The position numbers were made by a program, and so were the translations under genes. From NCBI GenBank assembly GCA_037576195.1, contig CM075101.1, forward strand, positions 30,070,001-30,134,000: 64,000 nucleotides of DNA, read 5' to 3'. Below are positions 39,901 to 52,812 of the stretch, one piece after another (the stretch's first letter is position 1; the number at the start of each line of letters is the position of its first letter). A model generated the notes under the pieces. That model was not told where the DNA came from and ran no database searches. It was given only the letters and a program-made list of their open reading frames with translations. This DNA comes from Phytoseiulus persimilis. Taxonomy: Eukaryota > Arthropoda > Arachnida > Mesostigmata > Phytoseiidae.

Positions 39901-41780
39901 CGTTTCAAAATCTCCAGTTTCGTTGATAAAGAGTGCGAAATCCCCGACGAAACTGCCCTATCCTCCTCGGTGATCTACAGAATACCCAAAGGGAAACCAC
40001 TGGGGACCATGAAAATTCTCTCGGTTCCCGAGATGGAACATTGTTTTTCTTGACACCATCGCTTTACAACAGCTCTCGAACAGAACCCGTGTCGTTCCCG
40101 TCCTTCAATATCTTCTGAGAGCGAGAGCCACTCATCGCCAACGTCGAAGTGACGCCGATAATTTCGGGAGGTGATATGAATGCGATATACACGGCGCTGA
40201 TTCCCTAATTGGGATGGGGTGATCAGAGCTCATACGATTGGACCGGCCCTGCTGGTAACCCCTGCACATCCTACACTGGATGCCCCCTTATCTCACATCA
40301 ACCATCTGTTCACTTCAACATTGTGCCTCGGAAACTATTCCACTTAGCCTAAGGGAAACACTGGAAGTATCTCGCCACAAAAGAGAAAAAAATAGCATAT
40401 TTGACTTGCTTCCAGAAAGAGAGAGAGAGAGTGAGAGAGTGGAGAAACGACCTCTATGCGACGGTGAGCTGCATTGTGATCGATTTTGGGAACCGAACGT
40501 CCACGTTAGTCGACAGCAAGCGTCGACGAAGAACGTCGTCCACTTCACAAAGCTCCTCTCTCGATCGAGACCACCCGAGCGATGCTCTCGAACCAAAAGC
40601 CCAGATATCGATGATTTATTTCTGGAAATCATTTTTCCTCGCGACTCCGTATTTATTTTCGCGCTTTCTCGCTTCTTCCAACCCTAGCTAGCGTCGACTA
40701 ACGGTAAGGAGACGACCACCTCGATTCCGTGGGTCCCCTCGCTTCCTTCCCCGGTTCGGCCAGTTCGCACCTCACGCTGAGCGGAAAATTTACAGCTGTT
40801 GACTTTGCCATCTTTTGGCCACGGTCGGGAAGGCGTAAAGCATACCCCCGTTCCTTCAGATTTCCAGATTTATCTGCCAACAGGAGGATAGGATCTACGA
40901 AGCAGCATGCCTGAGAAGCTGCATCGAAAGTCGCAAAAGCCATAAAAGGTGACCTGGTTGAAATTTCTGCGGCGTCATATGCTCACGGTCAGCTCGGGTC
41001 GTCTGATCATTGAATCAAGCGGGAGACGGCTGCAAGAATCGGATTCGCAGGAAAGTTTCCTGGCATGGAGACTTTCTGAACGTATTCGTCTCCGCCCGAC
41101 TCCTCTTTTCTGCTGGATCATGTCCACGATCGGGAAGAAATAAATATTCAGTCGCGAAAATGAGGATGAACGATGCTCGCTTTGATCGAATCCTGATGTG
41201 AGCATTTTTCTAAGATGGCTCCTGAAACGGAAAAGCGTGGAGCAGCAAGGACCTCATCCTCGAGCTGCAGCTTGAGATAGATCTACTTCCTGACGAGAGC
41301 TTTGGGGCGTTCCTCTTCTTTTGGTGTGCCTGAAAACTCGTTGCTTTCGCAGAAACTCCTTCCCTGCGTTTTCCGTAGCCCTCGCTCGAATCTTGCGTTT
41401 TTCGAGTTTTGTTCCCGCGAAACGGATGGAGCATTGTACGGTTGAAAAGATCTTCAGGTACTTAGGGACCAAGCATTCCCCAGAATTTCGGAAACTTTCG
41501 CTTGGACAGTCTTGGGCTTTAGGGAAATGCAGCGATGATACCTGTGGCTTTTTTCAAATCTGGGACAGGCGCGTTTCACGGCGCAATGGAGTTTGAGCTC
41601 GTTTGGAGCTTCTTCTCGACAGAGAGCGCGAACCTAGTCTGATAGCAGGAGCCATATCGTAAAGTTCCTTTTTGTGGGCCAAGAGGCGTCTTCATGACAA
41701 ATAAACTAGCGGCTGGCTATAACCTCCGCCCTCGCTTCGATGTTCGCTGTATAATAGACCATCAATATGCAACAACTTAC

Positions 41781-42657
41781 GAGGTACGAAGGAGCTCCTG
41801 CCGCCGTCTGTATCCTTTCCCGGCTGACTTCTGTCCCGCCGGCTCTCTTCAATGTTTCGTCGGTTGTCCGACAGCCGGACGTAGCAGACGTCTAGGATCT
41901 GCGCATCCGATATGGTTGACTCGTATTCAGAGGATATCGCCGAGACTCTTCGTGGACTTTGAGCGTAGCCGGGCACGGAACCAAGAGCCTGTGGCACGGG
42001 AGAACATGGAGGCACTCGCTGTTCACCGATGAAAACACTCACGACACTTCAGTCCATGAGGGATTGCCGTGACCATCATCTTGGTCTCAAGCATCGTCCC
42101 AGAAAGTCGTCCAGGAGCCAGAAAGAACTTTCGAGGCTCTCACGAGGAGCACAAGCGCGTGGCGTCGTATCTGGAATCGGAGTATGGCATTTGCGCACTT
42201 CTCCGGAGCTACGAACGGACGTCTGAGTCATCCCCGACAAGGGCGACCTTGAACTTCAGTGAAGCTTCCCTTGCCAGGGAGACGGAGACTAGTTGGGACG
42301 GAAAGTTCTCGAAAAAGTGATTCTCGCAAAAACTCTGGCCAGCCGCGTCTATCCTTTTCGGAACCATTTTATTTCTGCTCACGACTATATTCATCTCCTA
42401 CGGCTTCTCACCGCGATATTCGATTGCGGAATTGATCGATGGGGCATCGAGCACCAGCTACACGACACGCTGTAATTGATCCCGTTTCGCTGAGTCCAGA
42501 ATAGCTCGCGCTCGAAAAACGATTGTCTCGGCTTCAGATTCAAGCATATCGGCTTGACAAAGGGGCGATGCGAAAACTCCGAAGCGCACGCTTCAACAGG
42601 AGAAAGAGTCGACAGATGCGACTCTTCGAGCTTCGGAGGATTTACCGGGGACGGTTT
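41781..42657 (-). CDS. Putative pair of coding exons of an unrecognised minus-strand gene
   Basis: Two open blocks with fitting splice borders are seen. 42657-42412 has 82 codons, with acceptor CCTACAG and donor GCG|GTGAGA, phase 0. 41988-41781 has 208 nt, with acceptor CCGTGCCACAG and donor CCTC|GTAAGT, leaving in phase 1. The joined product would read ...RSIPQSNIA-ALGSVPGYAQ... and is rich in Ser, Arg and Pro with no domain I know. A 76-nt block at 33471-33396 (SSHVLPPPSAEGDNNFGS) has the matching entry phase but a weaker donor. Neither a start nor a stop exon was found, and such blocks also arise by chance, so this remains a suggestion. Confidence 0.28.
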
Positions 42658-45017
42658 CTGTAGGTTTGGCGGAATATGCCGCAAGAAAAATTTAAAAATG
42701 ACTCCAGGCCGTCGTGGTCAATCGACTGCATGGATTCGAGTGCTCGGCTCGGAAAGGTTGAAGTGGACCATCAGGATCGTCCAACTTCCCAAACCTCCAG
42801 AGTTTCCCGATTCGGAATCGCTTCTCAAGAGGAACTCCGTTGAACGTTCTGAAATTCTTCAAGACGACGCACTGTGATTGGGTGCTCTTTAACCCCTCAG
42901 TCGGTCTCCCGGGGATCTTGTCAAAGTTTCGAGGCATGTGGTTCTCCATGACAGGAATGTACCCATGCGAGTGTGAGAATCTTTCCTCACGCCAACCTAT
43001 CTTGCAAATTGAGCGTGGTGTCGACCGAAGACCCTACTCTGAGTGATTCGTCTCAAAGTGGGCGATAGTTTTTTTCGAGATGCTACCACTCGAGAATCCC
43101 GAGATACAACCCTGTTTCGAGATCCGCGATTATCGTTCATGCTGTCGTCGTGGAAACATCTTGACCCACCTACAACAGCTCCGAATCGTCAAAGCTGAGT
43201 AAACCAGGACGAAGCTTCGAGGGGGCTTCCTCCCATGTATGTGCCTCAAAGTGGGCCAAGTTTCCCGAATCCGTGTTCTCGGAGGCTAGCAGCAACCATC
43301 GAGCTGATACGTGCGCGGGAGGACCCAGTGGAAAAAAAAACCGATGGAGCCGAATCTCTCCGAGGAGACCAGAATAGAGTAGAAGCAGTATGAGTATCAG
43401 CAACACTCGAGTGGAGCTGGAGACAGAAAACGGAAAATACTTTTCCTCTCGAGACGTGCGGTGATGTTGACAAGTTTCACAATCACAGCGGTTTCAAAAC
43501 GCCTAGCCAAATCCAATCATTTCTGGGGAAGAGTCGTGTGGAATTTAAACTGCTGACGTCTTCGGCCTGTCCATGAGCCGCGCCGGGTGCAGTTTCTGAG
43601 CTGAGTTCATGAGACACGATGAGGGAGAGGGCTCACATCAGTGAAATGGAAAACATGAAAAGTCTGGATTGTCAGCCGCCTCCGAGACAGAAGGTCTACG
43701 ACAGAACTTATTCCTCGAAAGAAAAACGTGCTTCCGCTCAACCTCACAACACATGTTGCCGCACCGTCCGACGCATTCCGCAAAATCTTCCAGAGATAAT
43801 GAAAACTTTGAATGAGTCCTGTTCTGGCAACACCGCCAAAGATTATCAGCTGGGCAGAGAGGGAGAGGATGTACTCGAGCCGCGTGGGCCAATCGGTTAC
43901 ATTTGTGTGAGTTCAGAGCGAAGGAGTTTCCGGCGATACGATGAAATATCCTTGAGATAACCTCCGGGAATCGGAGCCGGGCGATTCTTCAAAACAACAA
44001 AGCCAGTGAATTTATTCAAGGATGCAATTTCGCAAAATATCGCTGCACCTTATCTCTGATGGATTCGGCGCGTAATATCGTATTCAATCATGGTATCTCG
44101 GGGCGATGCGGTTGAATGCGGGGTGGTCGACTGGTTTCCATGCAATCCGTTGATTCATGACGATTCGGATTCGAATATTTTATGAAGTCCATAGAAGCCT
44201 CCCTAGATTCTTGGAATACTCAAGCGATCGCTCAAGAATAGAGTTGTCGGTACAGCTACGATCATAACGGATCGAAACCAGAGGAGGCCTCGCTCGAAAT
44301 TCTCATCCCTGTGCGACCCGATTATCGATGCCTGGGCCCTTGCTGTCAGGAGATTCGCCCATCCGGGTTCCCAAAAGGAGGATTCCCCTCAAAAAGCTCG
44401 AATCATGGTTTGCGTCTAGAGTTCCTTCACGAGGAACATTAGTTGCCTTTAACGAGTGCTCCACTTGCAAAAGCGTCGCTTCGAGGCAATTGGAAAATGT
44501 CGTTGAGCTGTACTCGGGCTGTTCGGGGGGACCTCACCCACAGCTCGCGCTGGGATCACTGTGTGACAATCAGAAAGCGTGAACCGACGACAGTTGCATC
44601 CAACTTCAAAGTTTGGAGTCCTCGATGGACAATGTAGCGGATGGCCGACTTTTCCCCCCTTCTCGCCCCTTCTCACCCGTACCGCCTCGAGCCCTCGCGT
44701 TTCCAGTTGCCATTCGTGCAGCCGTGGGAAAAAAAGTCCACAAGGCTTGCACGTCCGGAAACTCCCAACAACGTCTTAGCCGTTGACTTGAGCGAATTTT
44801 CGGCCTGCATTCACGACTTAATGTCTAGGCCTACCTCAACTGATTGTTCCGCGAGAGAGATTCGGAAGCTCGGGGTGAGGTCACGATTCCACCGACCCCA
44901 GGGCCATGCTTCCGGAAGCTGTCGAATGCCGCGGAAGAGGAGAGCAGGACGGGTCGGAATTCATGAATCTGCTCGTATAACCTACGAAACGGGGCGTTTC
45001 ATCTCATAAACGCATCG
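42658..45017. other. No supported gene between the acidic-tail gene and the putative 42-kb exons
   Basis: At 43.62-43.90 kb a block is open on both strands and carries a good minus-strand acceptor (CCTCTCTGCCCAG near 43.86 kb) and a plus-strand donor (TGT|GTGAGT). The strand and frame cannot be decided by eye. Confidence 0.4.
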
Positions 45018-45023
45018 TTTATT
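45018..45023 (-). terminator. Poly(A) signal of the two-pass membrane protein gene
   Basis: AATAAA on the minus strand about 85 nt past the stop codon of the acidic-tail gene, a normal distance for a short 3' UTR. Its position supports the gene model. Confidence 0.6.
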
Positions 45024-45106
45024 GCAAACAATCCGTAGACTATGCGACAACAAGGACGTATTTACAACGAGCTTTGGGGGAAACTCCAGATCGAGCAAGA
45101 GAGCTC

Positions 45107-48002
45107 TCAGGATTTGTCCTTTGCCTCGCCCGGCAAAAGGGAATCAGCGCTGCCCTGTCGCTCGGGCGGCTCATCGTCGTTGGCTTTCTGCGATTCTTCG
45201 TCTGGCTCGTTTTCCGGGGCTGCTTTCTCGTCCCCCTCGTCATCTTTCTCCTCCTCTTCTTTTTCATCTTCTCCAGCGCTCTCCTCTGTCCCTCCCTCGT
45301 CCTCCTTGTCGCCCGACTCTTCGGGATCTGCATCGGCTCCTCCCTGCAATCGGAAAGAGCATCAAATGCTGAGTGTCCCTGTCCGAAATCATAACCTTCT
45401 TGAACATTCATTGCCTCTGAGAAGGGTCGGCGAACGCAGCCGGGTTTTCAGTTGAACGTTGAGAGTTTGAGCTGCACCCGCTGGTCAAGTGCGCAGCCAT
45501 ATAGGGCCAGTGTGCATGATAGTTCTTCAATTGATGCAAAACCATAAGACTAAGGGTCGCAGGTAAAGGTAGCGGTAAGAACGACAACAGCCGCGTCGCG
45601 TCGACAGCAGAGTCAGCGTCAGCGACGGAGCTGCCAAGCCGATCGTGAGGGAAGCGGGGGCATTAAACGCGGAAGTTATGGAGGTAAGGAGTCGGGAAGT
45701 AATTTGGATATCAACAGCGAGAGCGGGATCAGCAGCGAGAACCGATACGGCATCGGTTGCCAAGGGTATCGGGAGGGTCAGGTCGAGCGACACCAGAAGG
45801 GCACAGGTTGCGAGGCTGCAGGCCGCGCAAGGTTCGAAGGTTCATGTAATAAATATTACAGGTTCATGTCATGATGACGCCCACATCCAGATCATACGTG
45901 GGGATTTTATACGAGAGCGATTACAATAGCGGCGGTAGCGGCACGCTGCCGGAAGTGTGAGCTTTATACGACCTGGCCGGTAGCACGTTACGAGGCCGCG
46001 GTGGAGAGAGCAGGCAAAACTGGAGAGCGGATAGCATTTCGAGATAGCTTGTCAACCGGGGAGTTGCTGTGGCCGACTGATCCAGCCGCTCGGAACCTAG
46101 GCATGCGACGTCGGGTCTCGTACGGCGGCAGACGTTACCTCGGCGATGACGGCGGTAGCTCTCTCGCAGGCTTGCCCTCGCGAAGCGAATGAACTTACGT
46201 CTACAATCTAGAATGCGGAGGTGAATGAGCGGCAGATGAAAGAACGATGAGGGTATGCGACTGCTGATGTCAACAAGCTCTGGCGAGAAACTTGCGCTAC
46301 ACTCCTAGAACAATGCTTTTCCATTTTCGTTCTCCTGGCTCCTTGTTCCCTACGTTCCCTTCCGAACAGGATCTCTGAGATCGTTGTTCTATCAAAAACA
46401 CTGTCATTGAGCTCTCATCTCCCGACACGAATGCTCTCAATCGGTTCGCTTTCGACTCTTGATATTCCTCTCGAGCACTTCTTTATCGTTTCGATTTAGA
46501 AATATTCTAGCCCTCGCCCTCCTCGTCGCCATTTTCTCCTTCGGCCTGAAAAAACATGCGTTCCTCAAAATGGATTCACGTCGTTTAGTTTGTCGACGTC
46601 AATCGACGGCGTTCCTTCCAGTGATCATAGGATGTGGAGAGTCTTCGCATTCCATACTCCATAGGAATTCCCTCAAGCTCGATACCGGTGGGAGCTCTCT
46701 AGAAACTTGGCCGTCAGCAAACTCTAATGGACGATGCGAAGCGAGCGACTATTAATCCGCATGATTGATATCATAACTCTTGCATCAAGTAATGAAAATA
46801 TGGATAGAGAGGAATCATGCAAATGCACTGACTTTGGCAGAAATAGCGAGACCTCGCCTGTGGATCCGGGGAGGCAGAGGTCGCACTCGGAGCCTCTCTC
46901 AACTTAACTATGAGCAACGAGAATCGTTCCGTGACACCGAAGCATTCAGCCTACCCTCGTTTCCTCTCTCTCGGCCGGTATAAAAAGCGGACGGTAAAAA
47001 GTTTCTTAATGAACCTTCGGAAAGATGAATGGCTCGAACACAACAACAGCGGCAGAAGCAACGACAACTAGCATCACGATAACGGCCATGAAATGCAGCA
47101 ATAGATAGTGACAATAAAACCCAAACGGAAGGATAGCAACAAACGAACGGCATACAATACCATCAAGAACAATAATGGGGTCTCTTGCAGCGTTCGGGAC
47201 AAAGACCAATTTCTTTCCCACATCGGTGACAAGGTCTCACGAAAATGTCAGCAGGAGGTTAAGCAGTAGATCGATGGGATCAGCATTGACTGAACGGAGC
47301 AAGCAGCGAGCCGTATGCCAGGATGCCCTCCTCATCGCAGCGAACGCACGATGTCTTGGTTCGGCTTGCACGATGTCTGGGTGCGGAAGATCCCATCGGA
47401 ACGAGATCGAAAACATGCGCATGAGTGGAGTTGAGTCGTGCGAAACAGTTCAAGAACATGGGTCATCAGCGAGGGGCACAGGAATAATTCATATTGTTCA
47501 GTTGAGAGTCCATCGGTGAGATGTTACAGGAGACTTACAGCTTCCTCGTCGACCTCTTCCTCCTCGTCAGCTTCGCCGCAGAGACAATGCTTGGAGACTG
47601 CGCAGCCGCACAACGCGATTCCCAGAGTGAGAATGGCAAAACTGAACGTTATCAGCATGACGGCCGTCAACCAGTAGTTGTAGTTTATCTGTAAAGTAGG
47701 CCCATGGTGCCGGAGTCGTATTTCATCATTCAATCATATTTATATCGGAAAGGAAGTATCGAAAGAATAGCTTGATTCCGATGGTAAGCATTCGAGACTC
47801 TGCTCAAATACAGGGGCTCTGTTGGAGGATCGGGGTGAATCCCGAGGAAGACTGGGACGCGAATCCGACGGAAACCTACGCTGGCTTCTTCTCGCAGCAT
47901 CATCAAGAGGATTCCTGTCGTCGCGGCTGACAGGAGGAATCCTGAGCAGAGACAAATCCCCGCGGCGCTGTAGCATGCCTTGGTGCCCTGGCTCACCGTC
48001 AT
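45107..48002 (-). CDS. Two-pass membrane protein with highly acidic C-terminal tail (unknown family)
   Basis: Three phase-0 exons are read: 48002-47880 (ATG at 48002; this exon opens at an acceptor at 48018, so a 5' UTR intron is likely), 47688-47539, and 45343-45107 with stop TGA. Donors are AGC|GTAGGT and GCT|GTAAGT; acceptors are TTGCAG, TTACAG and ATTGCAG. The predicted protein has 169 residues. Hydrophobic segments lie at about 13-36 and 47-70, joined by a short loop. A cysteine cluster follows (CGCAVSKHCLCGE), of the kind that is often palmitoylated. The last 95 or so residues are dominated by Glu, Asp and Lys (for example DEKEEEEKDDEGDEK). I do not recognise a family. The acidic exon and consistent phases make coding likely. 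An upstream in-frame ATG at 48221 would add 73 residues if the 48018 acceptor were not used, which I consider less likely. Confidence 0.65.
45344..47538 (-). other. Intron before the acidic-tail exon (2.2 kb)
   Basis: The donor is GCT|GTAAGT and the acceptor ATTGCAG|GGA. No further exon with a matching phase was recognised inside, although an extra symmetric exon cannot be excluded. Confidence 0.55.
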
Positions 48003-51000
48003 TTTGAAGTTTTGACCTCTGCAACGGAATCGTTCATTCAATTGTATACAGTGTCGGCGTGACCGCCACGAGGAAAAGCGGTTGTGTTCCGCCGCGACGA
48101 TTGGAAATTGGAAACGGTCAGAGCCCTCTGATTTTTCATCTTCTCGTTGGCCAGAGGATTCGAAATAGGGTAAGGAATAGGTGATGCCTGAATTCATGGA
48201 GAGATTCTGCAATTTCTTCATGACTTGTGGCGGAAATTGTTTTCAATCCATACGAAGCCTCGGAATGCTTGCTGCCCAGGAGAGAGAACGTGGCATGCTG
48301 GAACTTCCCTGGGCCAGAACAGAGTTCGGTCCAACAGAAGGAGTTTGCCCGGAACCCAGATCCGTTCCTGTCGTGAAAGACGACGATCCGATCTCGAGGA
48401 ATACGTAATCAGCTGTGTAGAGGTTGAGTCCAGAGAGACCCACGTGAGCACTTCCGCGTGCCCCAGATCACGAGGCAATTGGGTGTCGTCGACCTTTGGC
48501 CTTTATGTTGAGTGTTCATGCCATACCACGAATGGAATGCTCATACTCTGCGTCGGAGCAAACTGCAGCCTTATCGATGCGTCCTCGGGGCTGGGGTCCT
48601 CGCCGTCGGTCACCGACGGCGTTCTGCTCGCTCAATGTGGACGAACTTTTCCAGTGCTCGACCACCGATGTCCTGTTTGCGGTCTCGAGAATCCAATCCA
48701 GTGAGAGACGGCAATCTAGGACTACGAGCGCTCCGGAAGAGGTAATGGAGTGCTTCTCAGAACGAGTGTCTGATTCACTCCAGAATCTCTGCGGGCGGCC
48801 TTGTCAACGGCATTCTCTGACACAGTCCTCCGAAAGGATCCCCACAACTATCCAAATCTACTGAGGAAGCTGAGCTTCGGAAACTTGCGACGGGAGAGCA
48901 GTGGAATGACTGTGCGAGCGCATTCCACAGATGCACCCTACTCGGAGCTGAACAAACTGAGAACTAACAAACTGCTCTTGACACCAAATCCGGCTTTGCG
49001 TACTGCAACAACAACGGATTTCAGGAGCTCCGGAAAAACTCTCGGACATTTCCGGGAATTCAATGAGCGAAATACTGCCAGCATTGAGCTGCGGAATTCG
49101 AGAAGTTACCCACAGTCGATCTCTGCAATAAGAGTCCGAATCAAAGATGAGTCCCGTGCTCAGACGGACGCGCCGCGGTCAAAATATTCCGCGGGTGGCT
49201 CAAGGCCCTCCATTGATCCCGGTTTGAAGCTACTGACGACAGCCACTCTGGAATTTCTCGGAGGGCATCTCGAGACACCATTTGTCGGAGTGTGTTTCGA
49301 TCTCACGGGAGAAGCTCACCCCGAAGGAAATCCTCTCCGATGCCTCTGGGGCAGTAGAGCCAGATCTTGTTGGGGCGTTGGTAACTGACGAATGCTGACA
49401 GCAACGGGATACAGGATGGACAGAGGGAGAAAGCTGACAGGGACCGGGCAAGTATCGGCTTGAGCTCGGGCTACACTCGATACGAGAGGCAAGCGAGCGA
49501 ATTGGACGTTGCAGAGGGCTTCAGAGGAGACCGAGGGAAGAAAACGGTCAGCTAGTCACCCATCAATCCGCCGCTCAGCTGCTTTCGGGAATTCCAAAGA
49601 GAGCTCTCCCCTCCAGCGGCGGTTGGTGCCGGCTCGTGACGGCGCAGGTGTCTTTGTACGGCCGGGCGAGGCAGTCGTAATATTTTGAGCTCTGGATCTA
49701 TTCCTATCTCGATGCAGCAGTCATTTCAGATTCATCCGGACACAATAGGTTCTTCGGCTGAGTTCAGACAATCGACCCAGTAACCCATTTATTAGGACAT
49801 ATTGACCGCTCGTAGCCAAGGAGCGTGCACGATCGTGAATCAAGTCTGATGGGTTCAGTCGCGAGGGGGACGGCATCACCGCGCAGCGATACACAGCGTC
49901 ATTCGTAGGATACGGAACGTCTATTGTCTCTGAATATATATTCCAGCAAGGATCCCAGCAGATGGATCGTCGCTGCGAAGAGAGTGACGTAATTCAGCGG
50001 AGCAAGTGAAGTGGTCGAGTTTCTCTCGAGGGTGCAAAAGATCGAATTCGTCAATTCAGGCTCTGAGTTTGAAACCGCCGTCGTGAAACCTCATTCATCT
50101 GTTCATGTATATGAGAATGAATCGATGGAAATTGATAGTTGGATAATGCTCGAGAACTACTCGAACCGAGAACTCTCCGCAATAATCATCGCTGTACACG
50201 CCCACTGATGGAAAATGAGTGATGCCTGAGCTCCTCAGCCCCATCAATCAGTTGCAAACTGAACAGGTGGATCTGTGCCTAAAATCGTCTGTCCATATCA
50301 AGAGGCGGAGAGCAGGATGGCTGGACTGCTGAATATTATGTTCAACACCTCCAGAGCTTGCGTTTGCGGACGATATTATTCCATCTATTAATGCTTGTTT
50401 ATGGATGGATATTTAGGAATAATTAGTGGGGGCAGTGACATACAGTGCCGAAGTGCCGCTCGGGGCGGCTCATGGAACTTTCGCTGTTGCCGCCCCCCTC
50501 CTACCGATCGTGGAACTTCAGTATCGGTATATGAGTGATACGAGTGATTCCCTCGCCTGGTCCCCCGCTGAGTCCGCTCTTCTCGTAATCTTAACGTAAC
50601 TGTAGCCACGCTGCCACCACATGAGACCACATGGTATCAAGGTGGTTATCGAATTCATTTAATACGAGGCACACATGCGTTCAGGGCTCTTGATTAAACC
50701 GATCCCCTTGCTTTAAGAAACCCGAGCGGTTCCCTAGATATGGAGTCGAGCAAAATGCCGCCCTCGAGAGAGCTCCGCTCGGGGCTCCCAAGTCCGGTTT
50801 TTGAAACCGGATGGCGAGCTCTACAGTTCAAACAATGCGGGGTGGAGTTTCCATGTCCGGACGACCCTCTGAATGAGCGCGTGTCGCAGGACGCCAGTTC
50901 ATAGCGTTTGTGACCAGACACGCGGTGAGTTGCGAGGCTGACACAGCCTCTCATCGCCGCGGTCACATTTGCGAACTTCTGGGTCATTTCCGAAAGCTCA

Positions 51001-52699
51001 TGCAAAAGCGGTTGGCCTGAATATACTTTCATGTGAACGTCCTGCACTCAATCGCATCCCGGAACTAGACAAAGGCTTCTAGGGGGTGAACTTTAGCTGA
51101 TCGAGAACATTGAGAGAGGGTATCACATGAAGAACCCGCAATCGAGTTAACAGGATGTCGTGAACGATTCCTGAGCTGAGCTGAATTTTTCAACATCTCG
51201 GTTGTTGCCCAAGTCTGAACATCACGCTCAACGTCCTCTTCCAGAGTTACGTTTGTGATATCAAAGGAAACTAACCTGAGACTATAACCGTTTGAGGGAA
51301 CCAGCGAGCTTCTCCGCCCATAAGACGAAAGGCACGTCCGGGGAAATCATCTTGCGTTCTGGGGAATGGAAAAAGTTTTCGTTGCGATGCCCGTGGGCGA
51401 CGTACTATTCTTCGCACACGGAACCAGTTCGTATGACTCATTGCTAGAATGAGAGGAAGAAGATGGAAGTAAGGTCGCGACTCGGATCAAAGCACTGGAC
51501 GAACAAACTATTTTTACATCTTATCGTGCGTATGTCGGATAACGACCGACGCAGATTCCATGGTGATAACGGTGTTTCCCGGTGCTCAGGAGGAATCGGG
51601 GCGTCGATGTGCTCGAATGATCGATAATTGACGAACATTTGCGAAGTCGGACACAGCAGACCGAGTGATTGCACATCATGAAAACGAAAGCTACTATCTC
51701 GCGACCTGCGAACGAATGGGGATGTTGACGAATTCGGGCGTTCTGGATTGATTATCGCTTCACAATTCCTGGATCTCAGAAAAGTCAGTTCAACCTCTGA
51801 CAGATGCTGGGATCCACCAAATCGACTTCATTGAGGTCGACTTCAAACACGAAGATTATTTGTAACGGAAAGCCCCGGCGGATGGTCTCATCAAGCGAAT
51901 TACATGTTGAGTGGATTCAACGACCTCCGCTTAGCACAGGACTCTGACCGCAGTCTGCTGAGCTTACTCGCCCCTGCCGGAAAAAATACCACGCTGCGGG
52001 AAATCGGCCACGGGCTGGAGGCAGATGAAGGATTTATCAGTCAAGGTTTGAGGCAAGGATTAGCCTCTTGGCAGGGGTAGTGTATAACGGACTCGGTCCA
52101 TGATTTGCCGAGTGGACACGAGTGAAGACCGCGCCGATTCCCGCAAATATCAGAGCGGGTGCATTCGGCGCAATCTCCTGGAAGAACATCGTGCTCTCCA
52201 CGAAACGAGATCTTCGTATCAGCCATGCGAATGTTCTCAGAACTTCAGCCACGACCGTGACGGTGGAGTATGCAACCGAATATCAAAGGGCGGTCCGTAA
52301 ATTGACAAGAGTATCACTCTAAGCATCGACTGAGAGTGACAACGAGGACATGATGAAAGTGACCGCGCGGATATTTTTGGCAAGGAGGGAGAGCGCAAAG
52401 ACATAGACGACGGGACCGAGCGGGGATGATGCGTTCAGTGACGGAGTGAAATTAATTTTGATTCATCTATCCACCTTATTAGCGAGCGTTGAACAGTGAC
52501 ACAGTCGCCGCGTTTCTCGCTTTCATCGGGACGCCCAGAACAACGGGCGATGATTTGCATGGAATACGATAAAAGATCGAGATATGCAAGAAAGGCGTGG
52601 ACGCGAGACGCGCTCTCCCGGCTCGTCTTGTCGAGCGGCCGCTCCAATTCGTCCCTACCAGCTCCCTGATTCGCTTTTTTGGCGAGCGCCATGGTGGTG

Positions 52700-52812
52700 A
52701 CGGCCGAGAAAGCCGGAACACCGGAAAGTCAAAAACCGGGAATACCGAAAATGCGACATGCCGAACTCTCGGAATCCTCGAAACCCGGGATCTCGAAATG
52801 CCGAGAACGTGT
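52700..52812 (+). repeat. Degenerate ~9-bp minisatellite, left copy
   Basis: The tract divides into units of mostly 8-10 bp that start with (C)CG: CCGGGAATA, CCGAAAATG, CCGAACTCT, CGGAATCCT, CCGGGATCT and so on. The units vary a good deal. The same vocabulary recurs in inverted orientation at 53.23-53.34 kb. Confidence 0.6.

Larger units (their letters stand above)
23586..41780. other. 18-kb stretch without a supported gene
   Basis: It contains the trinucleotide and tetranucleotide tracts at 25.4 and 29.9 kb, a GC-rich block at 28.0-28.4 kb where most frames are open, unexplained open blocks at 37.5-37.97 kb, and a possible transposon end at 39.8 kb. A TAAT-rich patch lies at 26.56-26.62 kb. 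It could be long intron or intergenic space of the flanking minus-strand genes. Confidence 0.45.

Noticed and set aside
45074-45394. Plus-strand hydrophobic frames opposite the acidic-tail exon
   Set aside because: They are the antisense shadow of Glu/Asp codons (GAG/GAC reads CTC/GTC), which always gives Leu/Val/Ser-rich frames.
48243-48412. Minus-strand block after a good acceptor (CCTCTACACAG), ending RSLSWAASIPRLRMD and a stop, as a terminal exon
   Set aside because: No upstream exon with the needed phase and no poly(A) signal before the next gene begins about 225 nt away.
48801-49388. 195-codon plus-strand open frame
   Set aside because: Roughly one frame of this length is expected by chance in the window. 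No domain is recognised, and the flanking splice words are weak.
50694-51047. Minus-strand 117-codon frame with protein-like composition
   Set aside because: Its first codon is a GTG preceded directly by a stop, no good acceptor precedes it, and no domain is recognised.
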